A stretch of 64,000 nucleotides of DNA, taken from contig JBCAQO010000001.1 of NCBI GenBank assembly GCA_039111635.1, positions 124,001 to 188,000 on the forward strand, given 5' to 3'. The DNA is from Heterobasidion occidentale (lineage: Eukaryota; Basidiomycota; Agaricomycetes; Russulales; Bondarzewiaceae). This document shows positions 36,132 to 48,481 of this stretch, one piece after another. Position 1 is the stretch's first letter, and each line of letters begins with the position of its first letter. Both the position numbers and the translations under genes were made by a program. The notes under the pieces were generated by a model. It saw nothing but the letters and a program-made list of their open reading frames with translations. It made no database searches and had not been told where the DNA came from.

Positions 36132-36851
36132 GCTTGCACTGGCTGAATCAATGGTCATAGTTCGATCCTCCTTCTGGCCAAAATAGTCTTGAGAACTGTG
36201 AGCCTGAGGATAGCGTGTACGTCTTACCAGAGCGCTGGAAGGCGCGAGGGCCCTAGGAAAGTCTGCAGCATCGAGTCATAAATATGGATGGTATCCGCTG
36301 AGATAAAACACTAGCAATAGCTGTAGAACTGATAATCGATTACCGGACCATCAGTATGCATGAATATCATATCCTGGATGCGAGTCATTATATCGCGCTG
36401 GTGCGAATTCACAATTGCATGCGGATCTTGACGACCTTGTTGTCAATATCACCGTGGTCGCATCGAATATTCATGGCGAGAAGTGAGGTGTATAGATGGT
36501 CAAATCCGAACGGCGATGATAGTCTTACCTCCATGCATGGCGTGAATCTCAGCTGAGGGACTTCAAGGGCCATTGACTCCAGACTCCAGAGAGCCAGGAA
36601 ATAAGTTTGACATGGCCGCCTCGTAGTTCACCGTCTATTTGTATTTCGAAATTCTGCGACGACATCTGTGGAGGTTGCGGAGGTCGAAGAGGTTTGAGCA
36701 AAGACGTGCGAGTCAAGGAGCGCATTTGAGTGCAAAAAGAGCCGCCACAAGCCGCGTTGCGCCACTATCGCGTCGGCTGAGTCAGCGTTCCGCCATGGAG
36801 CCGTCGCAGGCGCGAGCCGTGCTCGAACTCGTTGGTCGAGAGACAAGCACG
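36132..36851. other. Spacer upstream of the Ask1 gene
   Basis: About 720 bp with no supported gene. The frame of the next gene is open upstream from 36639, and an in-frame ATG exists at 36795; the region from 36640 to 36790 is rich in Arg codons and unlikely to be translated. Confidence 0.4.
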
Positions 36852-39127
36852 ATGTCAGACGCGCGGAAGAAGCTGAACCCCATCCTTCCCAATCCACCAC
36901 GATGGGAACCGCAACCAGATCCTACCTCTATTGAGGTTCCAGGTCTCGACAGTTCTGCCTCCGTAAATGATCAGATCGACCAGATAGAGCAGCTCATCAC
37001 AATCAAGCTACAGGTGCGTCCTGTCGCGACATGTCCACTCGACTTACGCGTGTTGCATCGCCCAATCATCAGGGCAATAGGATGAACGATTCTCTGACCC
37101 TTTTCGTCTCAGAATATGATGCAACTTCTCAAAAATTCAAAACATCTTGTCGACTCGCATTCTGCCTGCGTTCAAGCGTTATTCCGTTGGAACTGAGCCA
37201 GTCCGAGAAGCCGCTAAAGTAAGTCAGAATCATACTTTTTGTGTTTTCACTTGGTGTTGCTCGACGAGCTTGTTGTTTGTATGCTCTTGATTGACTGATC
37301 GTTCTTCAGTTCTGGACATCCTTCTACGAGCAAGCAGCCCAGATACGTCTACCGACCTACGATGACTATTCTTCGCTGCACGAACAACAACCCGAGGACG
37401 AGTCGCAAGCCTCTACCTCAACCGACCATACATCCGAGCAAACCTCCGAAGCCGTCGCTTCACATCCTCCTGGAGTCTTCGATCCTAACAAGACGCCCTC
37501 CGATAGCTCATTCATGCCCGCACAAGGCGCCATTTCCTCGACACCTACGACCGTATCACGCTACCACGGACAGAGCACACGTACCGCATTCCCAGAACAG
37601 AACTCAGAGTCCTCTTGGGCTGCATCCCTCGAATCTCCACTGATTCGTATGGAAAGAGACCTCCAGGACCTTGCTCGGGATGATGCTCACTCGGTAGCTG
37701 ATATATCAGATAGCTATCATGACCAAGACACAATCGACGAGACCATCCATGCGCAAGCCAACAGGCCGCCTTCGCAGGTAGATATAACCCAACAGCCTGT
37801 TTCTCCTAACAAGGGTAAATCTCGACAGCAGATCGTCCGAGATGACCTCCTTCGCCAAGCCTTGGATCCTCAATCCGTCCGTCGTGGCATCTCCCCGCTT
37901 CGACTCCGAAAACCAAAGACACCTGTCGCAGCCTCGCACAATCCGTATCTCCCTCCCGGAACACAACCTCACGAATGGTCGGGGGTCGTCGATCTGCGCG
38001 ATCCTTCCATCACTACACCGCAGCGCACCCGACGTCCTGTTCGCTCCGAAGTCCCTGTCGCGTCTTCCTCCGCCTACAATGCTCCCAATCGGTATGATGA
38101 TGATGATGATGATGATGACGACGACGACGACGACGACCTAGATTTGCCACCTGGTATGTCTCCGCCTGTCATGATGGAATTTGCTCGTCTCCCGAAGCTC
38201 GGCCGTACTCCGGGTAAGGAGGCTGCAGCGCGGATTGGCAAAGACCTCATCGGGAACGCACAACGCATCGCGCAGCCCAAACTCTACTCCAATCATGACT
38301 GGAGAGGCGTAGAGTCCAACTCGAGCATCCCATCTCCGCCTTCCCTAACAAAATACACACCGGGTGGCAATGGAAGCATGTCGAGTTCCGCGGTGGATTC
38401 GACATTGGAGAGTATGATGAATAGAGTCGGAGTCAATATTCCGGGAGGTTACAGACCATCGATGGGCAGAGATCATGAGCAGTCTACTTCATCTGCCTCG
38501 TCTGCGATGAGGGAGTACGTGCCATCCACATTCTCCAATCAAAGACACACCCCATCCCCACCTGCTCCAATGCCCGCAACGTTCTCTGCGGATGAGATAG
38601 CTCAGCTCCCACCGTCCGCTCTGCAAACGCCTGACCAGCGGCGGTACGACATCCATCACATGCAGGACGACTCCGGCCTCGACGCACAGGACGCGGACTC
38701 GTCGATGGATTCGATGGATTCGATGGACTACGAAGTGCACGACACCGCACACCCTTCGGCGGCGTTCCTGCTCGCATCGCGACAGCGCGGGCGGAACGAC
38801 GACGACTCGTTCGAGAGCGACGACACGGACGGAGACGATCTCGAGGACGGAGCGGAGCCCGTGCACCCGTTCGCGCGCGCGGCCGCGGGGGTCGTGGATG
38901 ACGAGTTCGACGACTCGTTCGACGACTCGGGGCCGGAGGAGGAGACGGTGTTCGGGATGCGGCCTGCGGAGCGAGCGGCGAGGGACAGCGAGGCTGCGGC
39001 GATGGAGCGGTTCCGGATGCATGGCGTCGAGCCGGTGCAGGATACGATTGGGATCGCGCAGAGCTTGGACGCGCTGGGGAAGAGTCCGACTCCGTGGACG
39101 GGTCAAAGGGGTGACCTGATAGGTTGA
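36852..39127 (+). CDS. ASK1: DASH/Dam1 kinetochore complex subunit Ask1
   Basis: Subunit of the DASH ring that couples kinetochores to spindle microtubules in fungi. Exons are 36852-37013, 37113-37218 and 37310-39127, about 695 residues. The conserved Ask1 domain is at the N-terminus: IDQIEQLITIKLQ, then the block ending ILSTRILPAFKRYSVGTEPV, then FWTSFYEQAAQIRLPTYDDY. The rest is a long disordered tail with a 14-Asp run and Ser/Asp patches, typical of basidiomycete Ask1 proteins, which are phosphorylated by Cdk1. The second exon is 106 bases where 108 are needed: two single bases are missing around 37117-37124, in the segment that should read NIDANFSKIQ. Start uncertain: ATG 36852 fits the family better, and 36795 would add 19 residues. 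The identification from the central block is secure. Confidence 0.87.
38096..38137 (+). repeat. In-frame (GAT/GAC)14 tract encoding poly-Asp in Ask1
   Basis: Eight or so GAT codons followed by GAC codons give 14 consecutive aspartates within the disordered tail. The codon mix shows that it is partly old (GAC part) and partly a pure, slippage-prone microsatellite (GAT part). Confidence 0.85.
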
Positions 39128-39589
39128 GGGCAATAGGGCGCTTCGTGATGATGGTCATTCGATCAAGTTGTTTTCCTCTCTGGATGTACCAGTGATCCGG
39201 GACCGTCGCATTGTAGCAGGCTACCGTGCAGATGTTCGTGCCCTCGCTTTGATCTCCATACCTCTGCAGCTGAGGGATTGGTACGGTGAGCGTGCGAGTG
39301 CACAGCTATGATCTCTCGTTGGAAAATGGACAACGGGCGATGTACCAGCTCATTCCAATAGTTGAAAGCACCGCCAACTCGTTTGTCAAATTGTCAGGCT
39401 TTGGGAAGCGTGAACTTCTTAGTAACTTGTCACGTATTCAGTGGCGGACCCGCCAAAGTCGCCCACCTCGTTCCAGTGCAGCAAGATTTCTGCTGCAAGA
39501 ACAAACATCTGGCGCATCTTCGCACCCCCTCCTTCGCAACTCGAGATAGAAAAATATACATACCCTTACTTTGGAGCAATCGTCACGCA
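39128..39589. other. Boundary between the Ask1 gene and the HNH-like array
   Basis: Short spacer carrying the Ask1 3' flank and the promoter of the first array gene. No minus-strand HNH-like partner lies here, unlike upstream of the two later plus-strand copies. Confidence 0.4.
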
Positions 39590-41772
39590 ATGACCAGTAT
39601 AGACTTCAACTTCATCAAAGGGTCTAGCCCAGCCGAGAGTGGCGCTAGCAGTACCGACATCAAAAGTGCGTATACATTCCTGTTTTCTCTTATTGTGTCA
39701 CACCTATCATTATATTACTCAGATGATGAATACGAGGCTGTATCTTTCAAACGTAAAAGATCTAACTCTGAATCAGCAGTCTTGAGCGTGAAACGCCGCC
39801 GTTTAATGAGTAGTGGTGACCGATTCACGATATTGGAGGAGCTGAGTGCAGTCCAAAGCAGTCGCAGAGAAGAATCTCAGATATACTAGTACGTCGACTC
39901 TTCTTTTTTGCACCTCCCTCGCTCACATACCAACCGCGCACAAGTTTGTAGCGACGGCGCGACAGGATCGGCAGAAATTACAAGTACGTATGTGTTGTGA
40001 AACTTTTTCCCTAGTAATTGGGTCGACCTCTTAATTCTCAGATGCATGCTTGAAACGCAAGAGGGCCGTTTCAGAACCCGTGGGTTACATCGTCAAACGC
40101 CGCAAAGTAACGAGTGGCGGTTCGTCCGTAGTATCAGATAGTTTGAATCCCGTCTCCAGTCGTGGTGAACGACCGTTCTCAGAATTTACAAGTGTGTCGA
40201 TGCCTCCCTATGCTCTCGAGTATATTTATCTATCTGCCTGCATGACAAGATGGCAAGCATCGCTTGGAGACCTCTACCGCAGTGGAAAACATCAGCGAGA
40301 TTGAGCCTTCAAAGAGCACATGTGCGTTTGTGTCCATGCAGCTTCTCATCTCGTCCACTGATTCGTCGCTACATCAAGCCCTCGAAAACCACATTCAAGA
40401 ATCGAATGATTGTCCTGTGGTAGCCTCGGAGGTCAGGCGATGTCTTCTAACGCAAGAACTCTCTTCGGAGGCTGCAGTGGAACCGTGCTATCTATTGAAT
40501 CAGCGCCTCTGGAATAGTGAGCTGGTGAGTTTAACAGAATATCAATTCGAGGATCGCTCTGACTGATTTTGCACAGTTAACGCGTCTGGAATGCTGGTGG
40601 GGGATGTAACTCAATTCACTCGATCCGAGGACGGAATCGAACAAGAGCTACCGTGTGCGTCTCCGTCGTTTGCACTGGTCATTGGTTGCCACTGACGTCG
40701 TGTGCGGCCACAGTACGGCGTGACTGGTTGAAGTCGTTTGATATTGAACGATGGTTACTTGTTCCCTCTCCCGAAATGATCAAGAGATTCAAGGTCCTCT
40801 ACGACATATTTGTCTTCGGTTCAACAGAGTGTTCAGATCAACCCCCGATCGATACGGTCTGTCTGATGTTCTAGTTCAGATCCTTCTCATCTCATGATTG
40901 CTTAGATATATGATGGGGCTGAAATCTTTGAATATCGAGTGCTACCACTGGACGTGGAACTTCGATCGTTCAATCGAATTTTTTGGTCCGACTCACCTAG
41001 TGGTTCCAACTTTCCGGAGATCAAAACTGCTGCCGATCAGCAAAGGACGCGTCACTATCCTCCATTCCATACGTTGCCGACCCTCCTTTCTCGCGCAAAG
41101 CCTCACTTTGTCATCTGTGACACTGCTGCGAAGTTGCATCAACGACAAACCTGTGAGTCGGATTTCACAGCGATGTTGGAGTCTGTTTGGCGAGGGCACA
41201 GTTTCGACCCCTCTTCCATGACCTTCATCATAGAAGAGATGTACGACATATGGTTCTTGCACGAGGTATCTCCCAAAATTGTCTCCAGTCCTCGCGCCCT
41301 TGTCCCAATCCCGCCTCTCCATCCCTATTTAACCGTCGCCAAGAGACATTGCCCCTCTGCTTTATCCTGTAGCGGGCCATGTGTTCACAACCGACTTGCG
41401 TGGATACCTACTCGTTGTGCACGCTGTCGAGGGGTGAGGTTTGGTTCTGCTGGCAATCCAAACTTGGCCCACTCTAACAGCGATAAGGACCTTGAAACCA
41501 GCGACCCACCCGATCGGATGACTCAATATCGAGCACACCTCAGGTGGATCGCTCGCCGTGTCGACGCTTGGAACTGGCGTTGCATGCAGCGGGTGAAGAC
41601 ACGAGGGCGATGGTCATCTGGTGTGGTCAATGCGAAGCAATTGGGGACCTATGCTCAGGAGCCACCGTGCAACCTTGAACAGCGAGGGGGCACGCCCTGT
41701 GCGGGTTGTTGTTGCCATTCCATAAGAGCCCAACCTGTCAGATGTGACAGGGGAGTACAGACTTCAGCGTGA
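39590..41772 (+). pseudogene. HNH-like family protein, long subfamily, copy 1 (in-frame stop in the HNH-like exon)
   Basis: Multi-exon gene opening MTSIDFNFIKG. Two tandem basic motifs come first (FKRKRSNSESAVLSVKRRR near 39745 and LKRKRAVSEPVGYIVKRRK near 40050), likely nuclear-localisation signals. The HNH-like core follows (CLLTQELSSEAAVEPCYLLN at about 40440-40500; RRDWLKSFDIERWLLVPSPE near 40720-40780), then the C-terminal module from 40910 with SRAKPHFVICDTAAKL and a Cys-rich end (CSGPC, CARC, CAGCCC). The C-terminal frame 40939-41772 is intact. In the exon starting 40577 the expected codon after WWGM is TAA (40607-40609); copies 2 and 3 have Gly or Glu codons there. The canonical HNH histidines are replaced (EPCY, DWL). 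Unless unusual splicing skips the stop, this copy is dead. Confidence 0.6.
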
Positions 41773-42665
41773 TCTGATTGTCTAGCGGTTAGGAGGGCGC
41801 AGGTATGACCCTGTTTGGTTGGTGTGCCTAACTCTTTGCTATGTGCAGACGGGAGCCGCTCGCGCTCGCGTCTCTCTCCGACTACCTCTGCGTTGTTGGC
41901 ATTCAAGTCTATTCTCTTCTTTTGTGGTCTGCATTGAAGTCCAACTCGACCTTAGATAACATTGCTCTGCAGTGCAGTCTTGATTCTGTTGCATCATTCG
42001 TAACTCGATGAACGATGATAGTTATCTTTGGCTGGATTGACAGATCTGCTCAAACAACACCATATGGAGACGACATGTAGCTTCGATAGCAATGTACATC
42101 TCCCGATCTATCTAATGTATAGGGCTCTGTTGAGAGTGCCGGGTTTGCTGATGAGATCATCGCTGCAGATATCATTGGCGTCCTGTGCGTTCGAGAATCT
42201 TACAGCAAAATTGACTGAGGTTGATCACTCTTGAGTATCGTCTCATCATCAACGTATAGTTACACAGCTAGAAAACTCGGTCGGTCCTCACAAGTTTTCC
42301 CAAGCAGCGGAAGAGCCGGTGTATCAAGCTTATTTTGCTTTTCAGTGATCCGGCTGCTCTCGCCATAGGTGCTGGCGGCAATGCCAATAGCGATAACGCT
42401 TCGGATAGCGTCAAACATACCGGTCCAATGGAGTACAAAGTATGCCGCAGAAGTTTAGTCCGATTTTTGACTCTTGCCAATCATGATTTCTGAAGCAGGT
42501 CGAGTGATAGACCCCCCGATCTTATGGCCGAGGTTAGGATAACATAGCTTGACACATACCGTGAACTACATATGATACATGCCAGGAAGATCAAGGAAGA
42601 CGTCCACATCGTTTTGGGCCTCGCTACCGCTCCCGACAGAACCGACGCTCCTCTCGCGCTGCACT
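41773..42665. other. 3' flank of copy 1, homologous to the flank of copy 3
   Basis: The segment about 42020-42235 is recognisably the same as 51530-51740 (shared landmarks: GACAGATCTGCT, then a CAGATAT..CCTGTG.. block), so the duplicated unit includes downstream DNA. I see no coding region in it. Confidence 0.45.
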
Positions 42666-43748
42666 TCATTGAGGTAACGCTACATCCGGTGGGCTTGTGG
42701 TCTGCGTCCCAGTCGCTCCCCCGCGGACACGATCAACAACCTTCTTAATGAAACTGATGATTCGGGAGGCACCACGGCCCTTGCCCTTGTGAACCCATCC
42801 CTTGTAGATAAGCTGGATGCTTTCAACCAGTGTCTTCGCCTCATCGTCGGACACCGTGTATGCGACTGCGACGCGCGATATCAAGGCGTCGAGCTCGTGA
42901 TCCGTAGTGGCGAGCAGCGTCTTCCCAGCATTCAAAATGACCCAATGAGGATGAGCGTGGGATTCAAGCTCGGGGAAGTTCTGGAACGGATAGTCGTAGC
43001 ATTCGAATTTTACGGAGCGGGATGGACGTGGTTCAACTTCGTATGCAGGCCGAGCATATCTGATGATGCCTGTAAGTCGTCCAGGGCCGAGGGGGACAAA
43101 TCGATAATGGAACGTAGTCGCATCGCCGTAGAACTGGTTGGGTTGCAGTGAGTTGAGAACAAAATAAAAGTGTGAAATAGCCGACCTCGGTAATCTTGTC
43201 GCTCACTTGATGTTCGTTCAAGATGCGCTTGACGAGGTCTATATTGGGAAGCAAGAGCCACCGTTTTTGATCAAATAGTGTACGTAAATCAGCCCTTACT
43301 AGAGGAACATAAGCCATGAGCACCGAGGCGAAAAAGATCAGACAATATGTCTCACGGTGAATGATATTCTTGGGGTCATCAATGTTGCAAGAGTGGCGGG
43401 GAAAGCCAAGGGCGTGTTGCACCTTGAATAGGATGATTATAATTTGTTGCGCAGAAATCGGAAAAGCAGACTAACCTTTTGAACGCGCCTTTTCGAAGAA
43501 GGTCGGTACAGGTGAACGGATTCCAAATATGACTCCGTCGCCAGCTCTTTGGTCAGGAGACACTGTGCTCCGAATGTGTTCGGTTCTGCCACAACACCTT
43601 CGGAGAAAACGCTTGTAGCGCCATTCACATCCCACCCTGTACGCAAGGATTCCCCGTCCAGAGGGTTCTTAGATGCCAGAGACGGCTCAATGAACAATGC
43701 CACGTTCATGATAGATGAATTTGAATGGCGGCTGGACGATGAGGACAT
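42666..43748 (-). CDS. HNH-like family protein, short subfamily, intact copy
   Basis: 306 residues from four exons that keep phase: 43748-43476, 43422-43356, 43298-43186, 43133-42666. The N-terminus (MSSSSSRHSNSSIMNVAL) is Ser-rich. The HNH_2-like core reads CLLTKELATESYLESVHLYRP, then NIDDPKNIIH, then RADLRTLFDQKRWLLLP. The first His (VHL) and the Asn (KNI) of the fold are kept, but the His expected in D-(W/L)-H is Arg. The C-terminal module contains FPELESHAHPHWVILNAGK, followed by a basic tail with IISFIKKVVDRVRGG. It is divergent from long-subfamily copy 2, with about 440 bp between starts. Proteins of this type are numerous in Agaricomycetes and their role is unknown. With the second His lost, nuclease activity is doubtful. 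Confidence 0.7.
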
Positions 43749-44189
43749 TATAGAAGAGAAATGAGGTCAGGGAAGGAAGGGTGATGAGAAGGGAGGTTGA
43801 GAGAGAGGTATAGAGGATTTTGGCTATTTATAAGGGAGGATTGTCGCCACTAAAGTCAAGGCCCCGTGGCAGGAACAATGGGCATGGAGCTTTAGCCGAA
43901 AAACGCTTTGGATGAGGCGGGTGTGGACAGAATCGTGGCTACCACAGAGGTACATCATGTTGATCGCCATAGCTTTGGGAGATGAAGGATCGGTGCGGCA
44001 AGGAAGAGCCCTCAGCATTGCATTGGTCGTCGCCGCGCAGACTGAGTTGTCTGCCACCCAGTTGCCACCCGCCATCGTGGATGTGCTAGCACGTGACCGT
44101 GACGGGAATAAGATTCGACACCTCCTCACATCCTGCCCTTCGCAATTCCCGTCCGCGATAGTCAAATCTTGTTGCAACATCATCGCACG
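43749..44189. promoter_or_regulatory. Shared upstream region of a head-to-head HNH-like pair (unit 1)
   Basis: 441 bp between divergent start codons. It is homologous to 48482-49084 in unit 2: both contain GGTGCGGCAAGGAAGAGC preceded by a CATCATGTTGA block, and a TATAAG motif next to the minus-strand gene (TTTATAAGGG near 43830; CTTATAAGAG near 48573, plus-strand reading). The conserved TATAAG is a candidate minus-strand core promoter element. Confidence 0.45.
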
Positions 44190-46349
44190 ATGGAACCGCA
44201 ACCTATGAAAGGGTTCAAATTAGCAGAGAGTTGGGGGAGCAGTACAGACTTCACAAGTGCGTCTATATTCGTGCAATTTCTTGTTATCATGCTCTCACTG
44301 TTTCATCGCTAAGATAGTGGTAGCGGGCCTAGTAACTCCAAACGCAAAAGGTCCAGCTCCGATTCGGCAATTATGGGCGTAAAACGCCGCGCACAACGAG
44401 CTGGGAGCAGTCTCCGATGCCCAGCGGATCAAGTCTAGTCAAAAATAGTGTAGAAGCGAAATCTCCTCTTCACATAAGTATGTGATCTCCGTTTCGTATA
44501 TCGACTGCATGCGCTTATGAGCCAGCTGCATAAAAGTTGAGAGTTTCGGCGAGACGGGGTACACCCGTACGTTTACTTTACATCGCTTTTGCTCTGGTAT
44601 ACGGAATCCAGGAAGCTTCTAGATGCGAACTTGAAACGCAAAAGGTCTACATCAGAACCAGTGGCTTCTAGCCTAAAACGTCGCAAACTAGCAAGCAGCA
44701 ATCAGTCCATACGTGGAATATTCCATTTCCCGTTAGGAGTAGCAGTGAACGAGATGTTTCCGATACAGCAGGTGTGTGGATACGTTTATTTGGGGTTTGA
44801 CCATATCGGCCTATTTGGATGCCCAACAAGATAGCAAGCGTCGAGTTAGCGAAGTACAAAGCATCGGCAGGACAGATGCTTCAGGGATACCACGTACGTC
44901 TGTGTTCGTATACTTCCTCATCTTGTTTACTAATTTGTCGCGAAATCAAGCTATCAATGATCACAATCGAAAACTGGATAGCTATACTTGAGCATCCCCG
45001 GAGGTGAAGCGATGTCTTCTAACGCAAGAACGCTCCTCAGAAGCTTCAGTATCACCGTGCTGTCTATTGAATCAACGCTTGTGGAATAGTGAGCTGGTGA
45101 GTTCAACAGAACACCAATCTGAGGATTGCTTTGACTGACTTTGCACAGTTAACGCGTTTGGAATGCTGGTGGGGGATGGGATTCAATTCACTTGATCCGA
45201 GGACGGAATCGAACAAGATTTACCGTATGCGTCTCCGTCATTTGCACTGGTCATCGATTGTCACTGACAACGTGTGTGGCCATAGTGCGGCGTGACTGGT
45301 TGAAGTCATTTGATAGTGAACGATGGTTGCTTCTTCCCTCTCCCGAAATGATCAAGAAATTCAGGGCCCTCGTAGAGAATTTCGTGAACGGTTCAAGAGA
45401 ATGTTCAGATCAACCCCCATCGATACGGTCTGTCTCTGATGTTTTAGTTCAAATCCTTCCTATCTAATGATCCCTTCTAGATATACGATGGGGCCGAAAC
45501 TTTTGAATATCGAATGCTACCACTAGACGTGGAACTTCGATCGTTCAATCGGATTGATTGGCTAGACTCACCTAGTGGGACAAGCTTTCCGGGCATCAGA
45601 ACTGCTGTTGAACAGCGAAGGACTCGTCACTTTCATCCGTTCCACACATTGCCCACTCTCGTTTCTCGCGCAAAGCCTCACTTCGTCATTTGCGACACTG
45701 CTGCAAAGTTGTATCAACGATCTATCTCTAGGTTGGATTTCAGAACGAGATTGAAGTCTGTTTGGCAAGGGCACGATTTCGACCCCTCTTCCATGACCTT
45801 TATAATAACAGAGATATATAACATATGGTTCACGCGTGACGTACCCGACAAACTCATCTCCACTCCCCGTGCCTTTGTCCCTATCCCTCCGAGTCCCCAT
45901 CCCTTCTTGAATGGCACCAAGAGACAAGACCCCCCTGGTTTATTCTGTAGCGGGCCATGTGTTCGCAACCGATTTGCATGGATGCCTACTTGTTGTGCAC
46001 ACTGTCGAGGGATGAGGGACGTTTCTGCTGGGAATCCAAACTCGACTCACTCTGATAGCGATGAAGATCTCACACCAGTGACCAATGTGATCGGATGGCC
46101 CACTACCGAGCATACCTCAGATGTGTCTCTCATCGTATCCGCTCCTGGCAATCGTGTTGTATGCAGCTGGTGATGAAACGAGGGCGATGGACATCTGGTG
46201 TGGTCAATACGAAGCAGTTGGGAGACTATGCTCAGGAGCCACCGGGCAACATTGAACAGCGAGGGGGCACGTTCTGTGCTGGATGCTGTTCGCATCCCAG
46301 AGAAGTTCAACGTCTCAGATGTGACAGAGGAGTACAGACTTCAGGGTGA
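44190..46349 (+). pseudogene. HNH-like family protein, long subfamily, copy 2 (frameshifted)
   Basis: Same architecture as copies 1 and 3: start MEPQPMKGFKLAES, first basic motif SKRKRSSSDSAIMGVKRR, second basic motif LKRKRSTSEPVASSLKRRK (about 44630-44690), HNH-like exons (RCLLTQERSSEAS; WWGMGFNSLDPRTESN; RRDWLKSFDSERWLLLPSPE), and the C-terminal module with SRAKPHFVICDTAAKL. Two frame breaks against copy 3 are visible. One base is missing in KRR-R near 44388-44392, which leads to a TAG, and another break near 46078 switches the frame just before the MAHYRAYLRC block. Both HNH histidines are replaced as in copies 1 and 3. It lies head-to-head with the short-subfamily gene at 42.7-43.7 kb. 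Confidence 0.6.
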
Positions 46350-46489
46350 TCCAATTCTCTGCGCCACATATATTGTTGTCATCCTGTGCGTTGGAGATTT
46401 CCATGGCATAGCTGAGCTCGCGGCCTCGTTTCGATGATCCGACGATACTTAAGTCTGATCCTCGTCCATCGAAGGGTCGCACTCTTTCT

Positions 46490-47453
46490 CCTCCTCTTGC
46501 ATTGGCAATCTTTCTTCATCTCAACACTGCCATACATCCTCACTTCCGTATATATCCTGTGAAGAGTCGGTAGATTTCAGGTCACAGATGTGCATGCCAC
46601 ACATGTCTGCTATATATCAATCAGCACACGACGGAATTGATGGGAGGAAACGCATGCTAGTATGTACGCATTTTGAGAACTAGCATGGGGGTGTTTTTCC
46701 AATGAGATCCTTATTGATTCTGAGACAGCGGACAGCGATAGAATGCCCACTTGATGAACATCTTTAACCCTCTCTACAGATCAGATGTGTATCACCTCCA
46801 ACCAAATTGGTACCGTCCACCTCTTTACATAGTGATTATACGTTGGACCCTAATTGACTCTTTTCTCCACGGTGCACTAGCACTTTACTCATCTCCACTT
46901 CATGCCAGATATCGAGCCACTCGGTCAACGAATACCTTTCGGAGCTAGTGCCTCAACAGTTTTTGCAAGCATCCCTGATGAGAATTATGTTGCCGATGCG
47001 CAGGGCGGATGCGCACTCGAGGATGCGGGCAACGCTATCGGAGATGATCCTCGCCGCTTGCTGCCAATCGTGTCCAGTGTGCATGGGACTGATTCCTTAA
47101 CGGCGCCACCTCACTCACCCCCGAGCCATGATATTGGCAGCCGAGCTGACCGCGGTGGCTTTAAGCGCAAGAATCAGCGATGCGTAGAATTAGAGATTTT
47201 TTTCGTACAGGCGCACTTGGTCGGTCGGTTTCTTGACCTTGATGTTGGCGTGGCGAATTCGCTGGGGAGTCGGCTCCCATTCGTTGCTCTACAAAGAGGC
47301 TTATCGGCTTCTTTCGTCGGAGGAAGGACTAGTGGTGCACTCCTGACTTGTAAGACGCATCATCCTCTTTACAAAGGGCAAACGCGGCAAGGTCTAAGGA
47401 GTTCAACATCAAGGACCATGTGTGAAAGCCCCGATAATTCAAAGGTGAGATGA
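46490..47453 (+). pseudogene. Truncated copy of the Ser/Thr-rich membrane-protein segment (unit 1)
   Basis: From 46902 an open frame (MPDIEPLGQRIPFGAS..) parallels the one at 52235 in unit 2, sharing STVFASIPDENYVADAQG and AIGDD. At about 47168 the similarity jumps: the next bases (AAGAATCAGCG..) correspond to about 53840 in unit 2, just before its last exon. The Ser/Thr repeats, the transmembrane segment and most of the cytoplasmic tail are thus missing here, a net difference of about 1.3 kb. The small GVAN-encoding end survives but without the stop. It probably makes no functional membrane protein. The upstream part (46490-46900) also aligns with 51790-52230. Confidence 0.55.
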
Positions 47454-47591
47454 TTCAACCGCTTATAAGTTGATTGACGTGTGATAAAAAGCAGTAAATC
47501 AATGCAATCGGGGAGAGTCTATGTACAGTGCTTATAAACGATATTCAAAAGCCTCGATGCTTGTAGTTGTAAGTCTAAACAACCTCTAGGC

Positions 47592-48481
47592 CTATGAAGT
47601 GTGCGTCACAGCGGCGTTGGTCCACCTCTCATAGATCGCCTGGATATTTTTAATGAAATCCATCGCCACCTCGATGGACACCTCATAGGCCCCGCTGACG
47701 TGGTCGGCCAGGGAGTAGAACGTGCGATCCCGATATGATGTAGCCTTTTCCCAGCATTGAGGATAGCCCAGTGAGGATAGACGTGGGACTCGAGCTCGGG
47801 CAATTTGCTGAATGGATAATCGATCTGTTCGGAAGTCGGATTGGCGTCTGGATCTGCTTCGTCGGCGGTCATTGGAGGATATCCAACGATGCTCTGGATT
47901 CGCCTTCGGCCGAGTGGCACAAATCGATAACGGAAGGTCTTGGCATCATCGTATAGCTATTTGGTAGAAGTTAGCTGAGTAGAAAGTTATGGTATGAAGC
48001 AACCCACCGTGGTAATATCTTGACCCGTTTAGTGTTCATCGAGTATGCGCTTGACGAGTTCCATACTGGGCAGTAAGAGTCCTCGATTATCGATGAAAAG
48101 TTGACGCCAATCAGCCTTCACTGTAGACCGGGCCGGTGAGCTGAGAGAACCGATGCCAACAAAATTACACGTTTCTCACCCTGAAAGATGTTCCTGGGGT
48201 CGTCTATGTCAAAAGAATTGTAAGGAAGTCCAAGGGCGTATCTCACTGTGGTCTGGAATCAAAAAATTGAGAATGTTGCGAGGAACTAAACGAGGTTGAC
48301 TCGCCTGCATTTGTGGATTGCGACGGGGGATCTTGAAGAGGTGAGTGGGTTCCACCGGTGCTCTGGTCGCCAGATCTCTGGTCAACAGACACAACCCTTC
48401 GTTTGGATCCAGAGGCTCAGGGGGCGACACCACACCGGTCAGCGAAGGGATGCTGGGCGGTAAGGAGTTGATAGAGGACAT
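47592..48481 (-). pseudogene. HNH-like family protein, short subfamily, broken copy (unit 2)
   Basis: Counterpart of the 42.7-43.7 kb gene. It starts MSSINSLPPSIPSLTG with core GLCLLTRDLATRAPVEPTHLF, then YNSFDIDDPRNIF, then KADWRQLFIDNRGLLLP, and the C-terminal module KLPELESHVYPHWAILNAGK. Lesions: an in-frame TAA at 48029-48031 where the relatives have Gln (DEH-stop), and a one-base shift after LNAGK (about 47740), beyond which the frame TFYSLADHVSGAYEVSI runs to a stop at 47592. The first intron appears to use a GC donor (CAG|gcgagt). As in the other short copy, the His of the D-W-H motif is Arg. It probably gives no full-length protein. Confidence 0.6.

Noticed and set aside
38484..39158. 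Overlapping minus-strand frames of over 200 codons opposite Ask1
   Set aside because: Antisense shadows of the acidic, GC-rich Ask1 tail.
41750..41830. Possible tRNA gene (TCTAGCGGTTAGGAG resembles an A box)
   Set aside because: No B box with GGTTCGANNCC and no cloverleaf could be drawn; the homologous flank after copy 3 does not conserve it.
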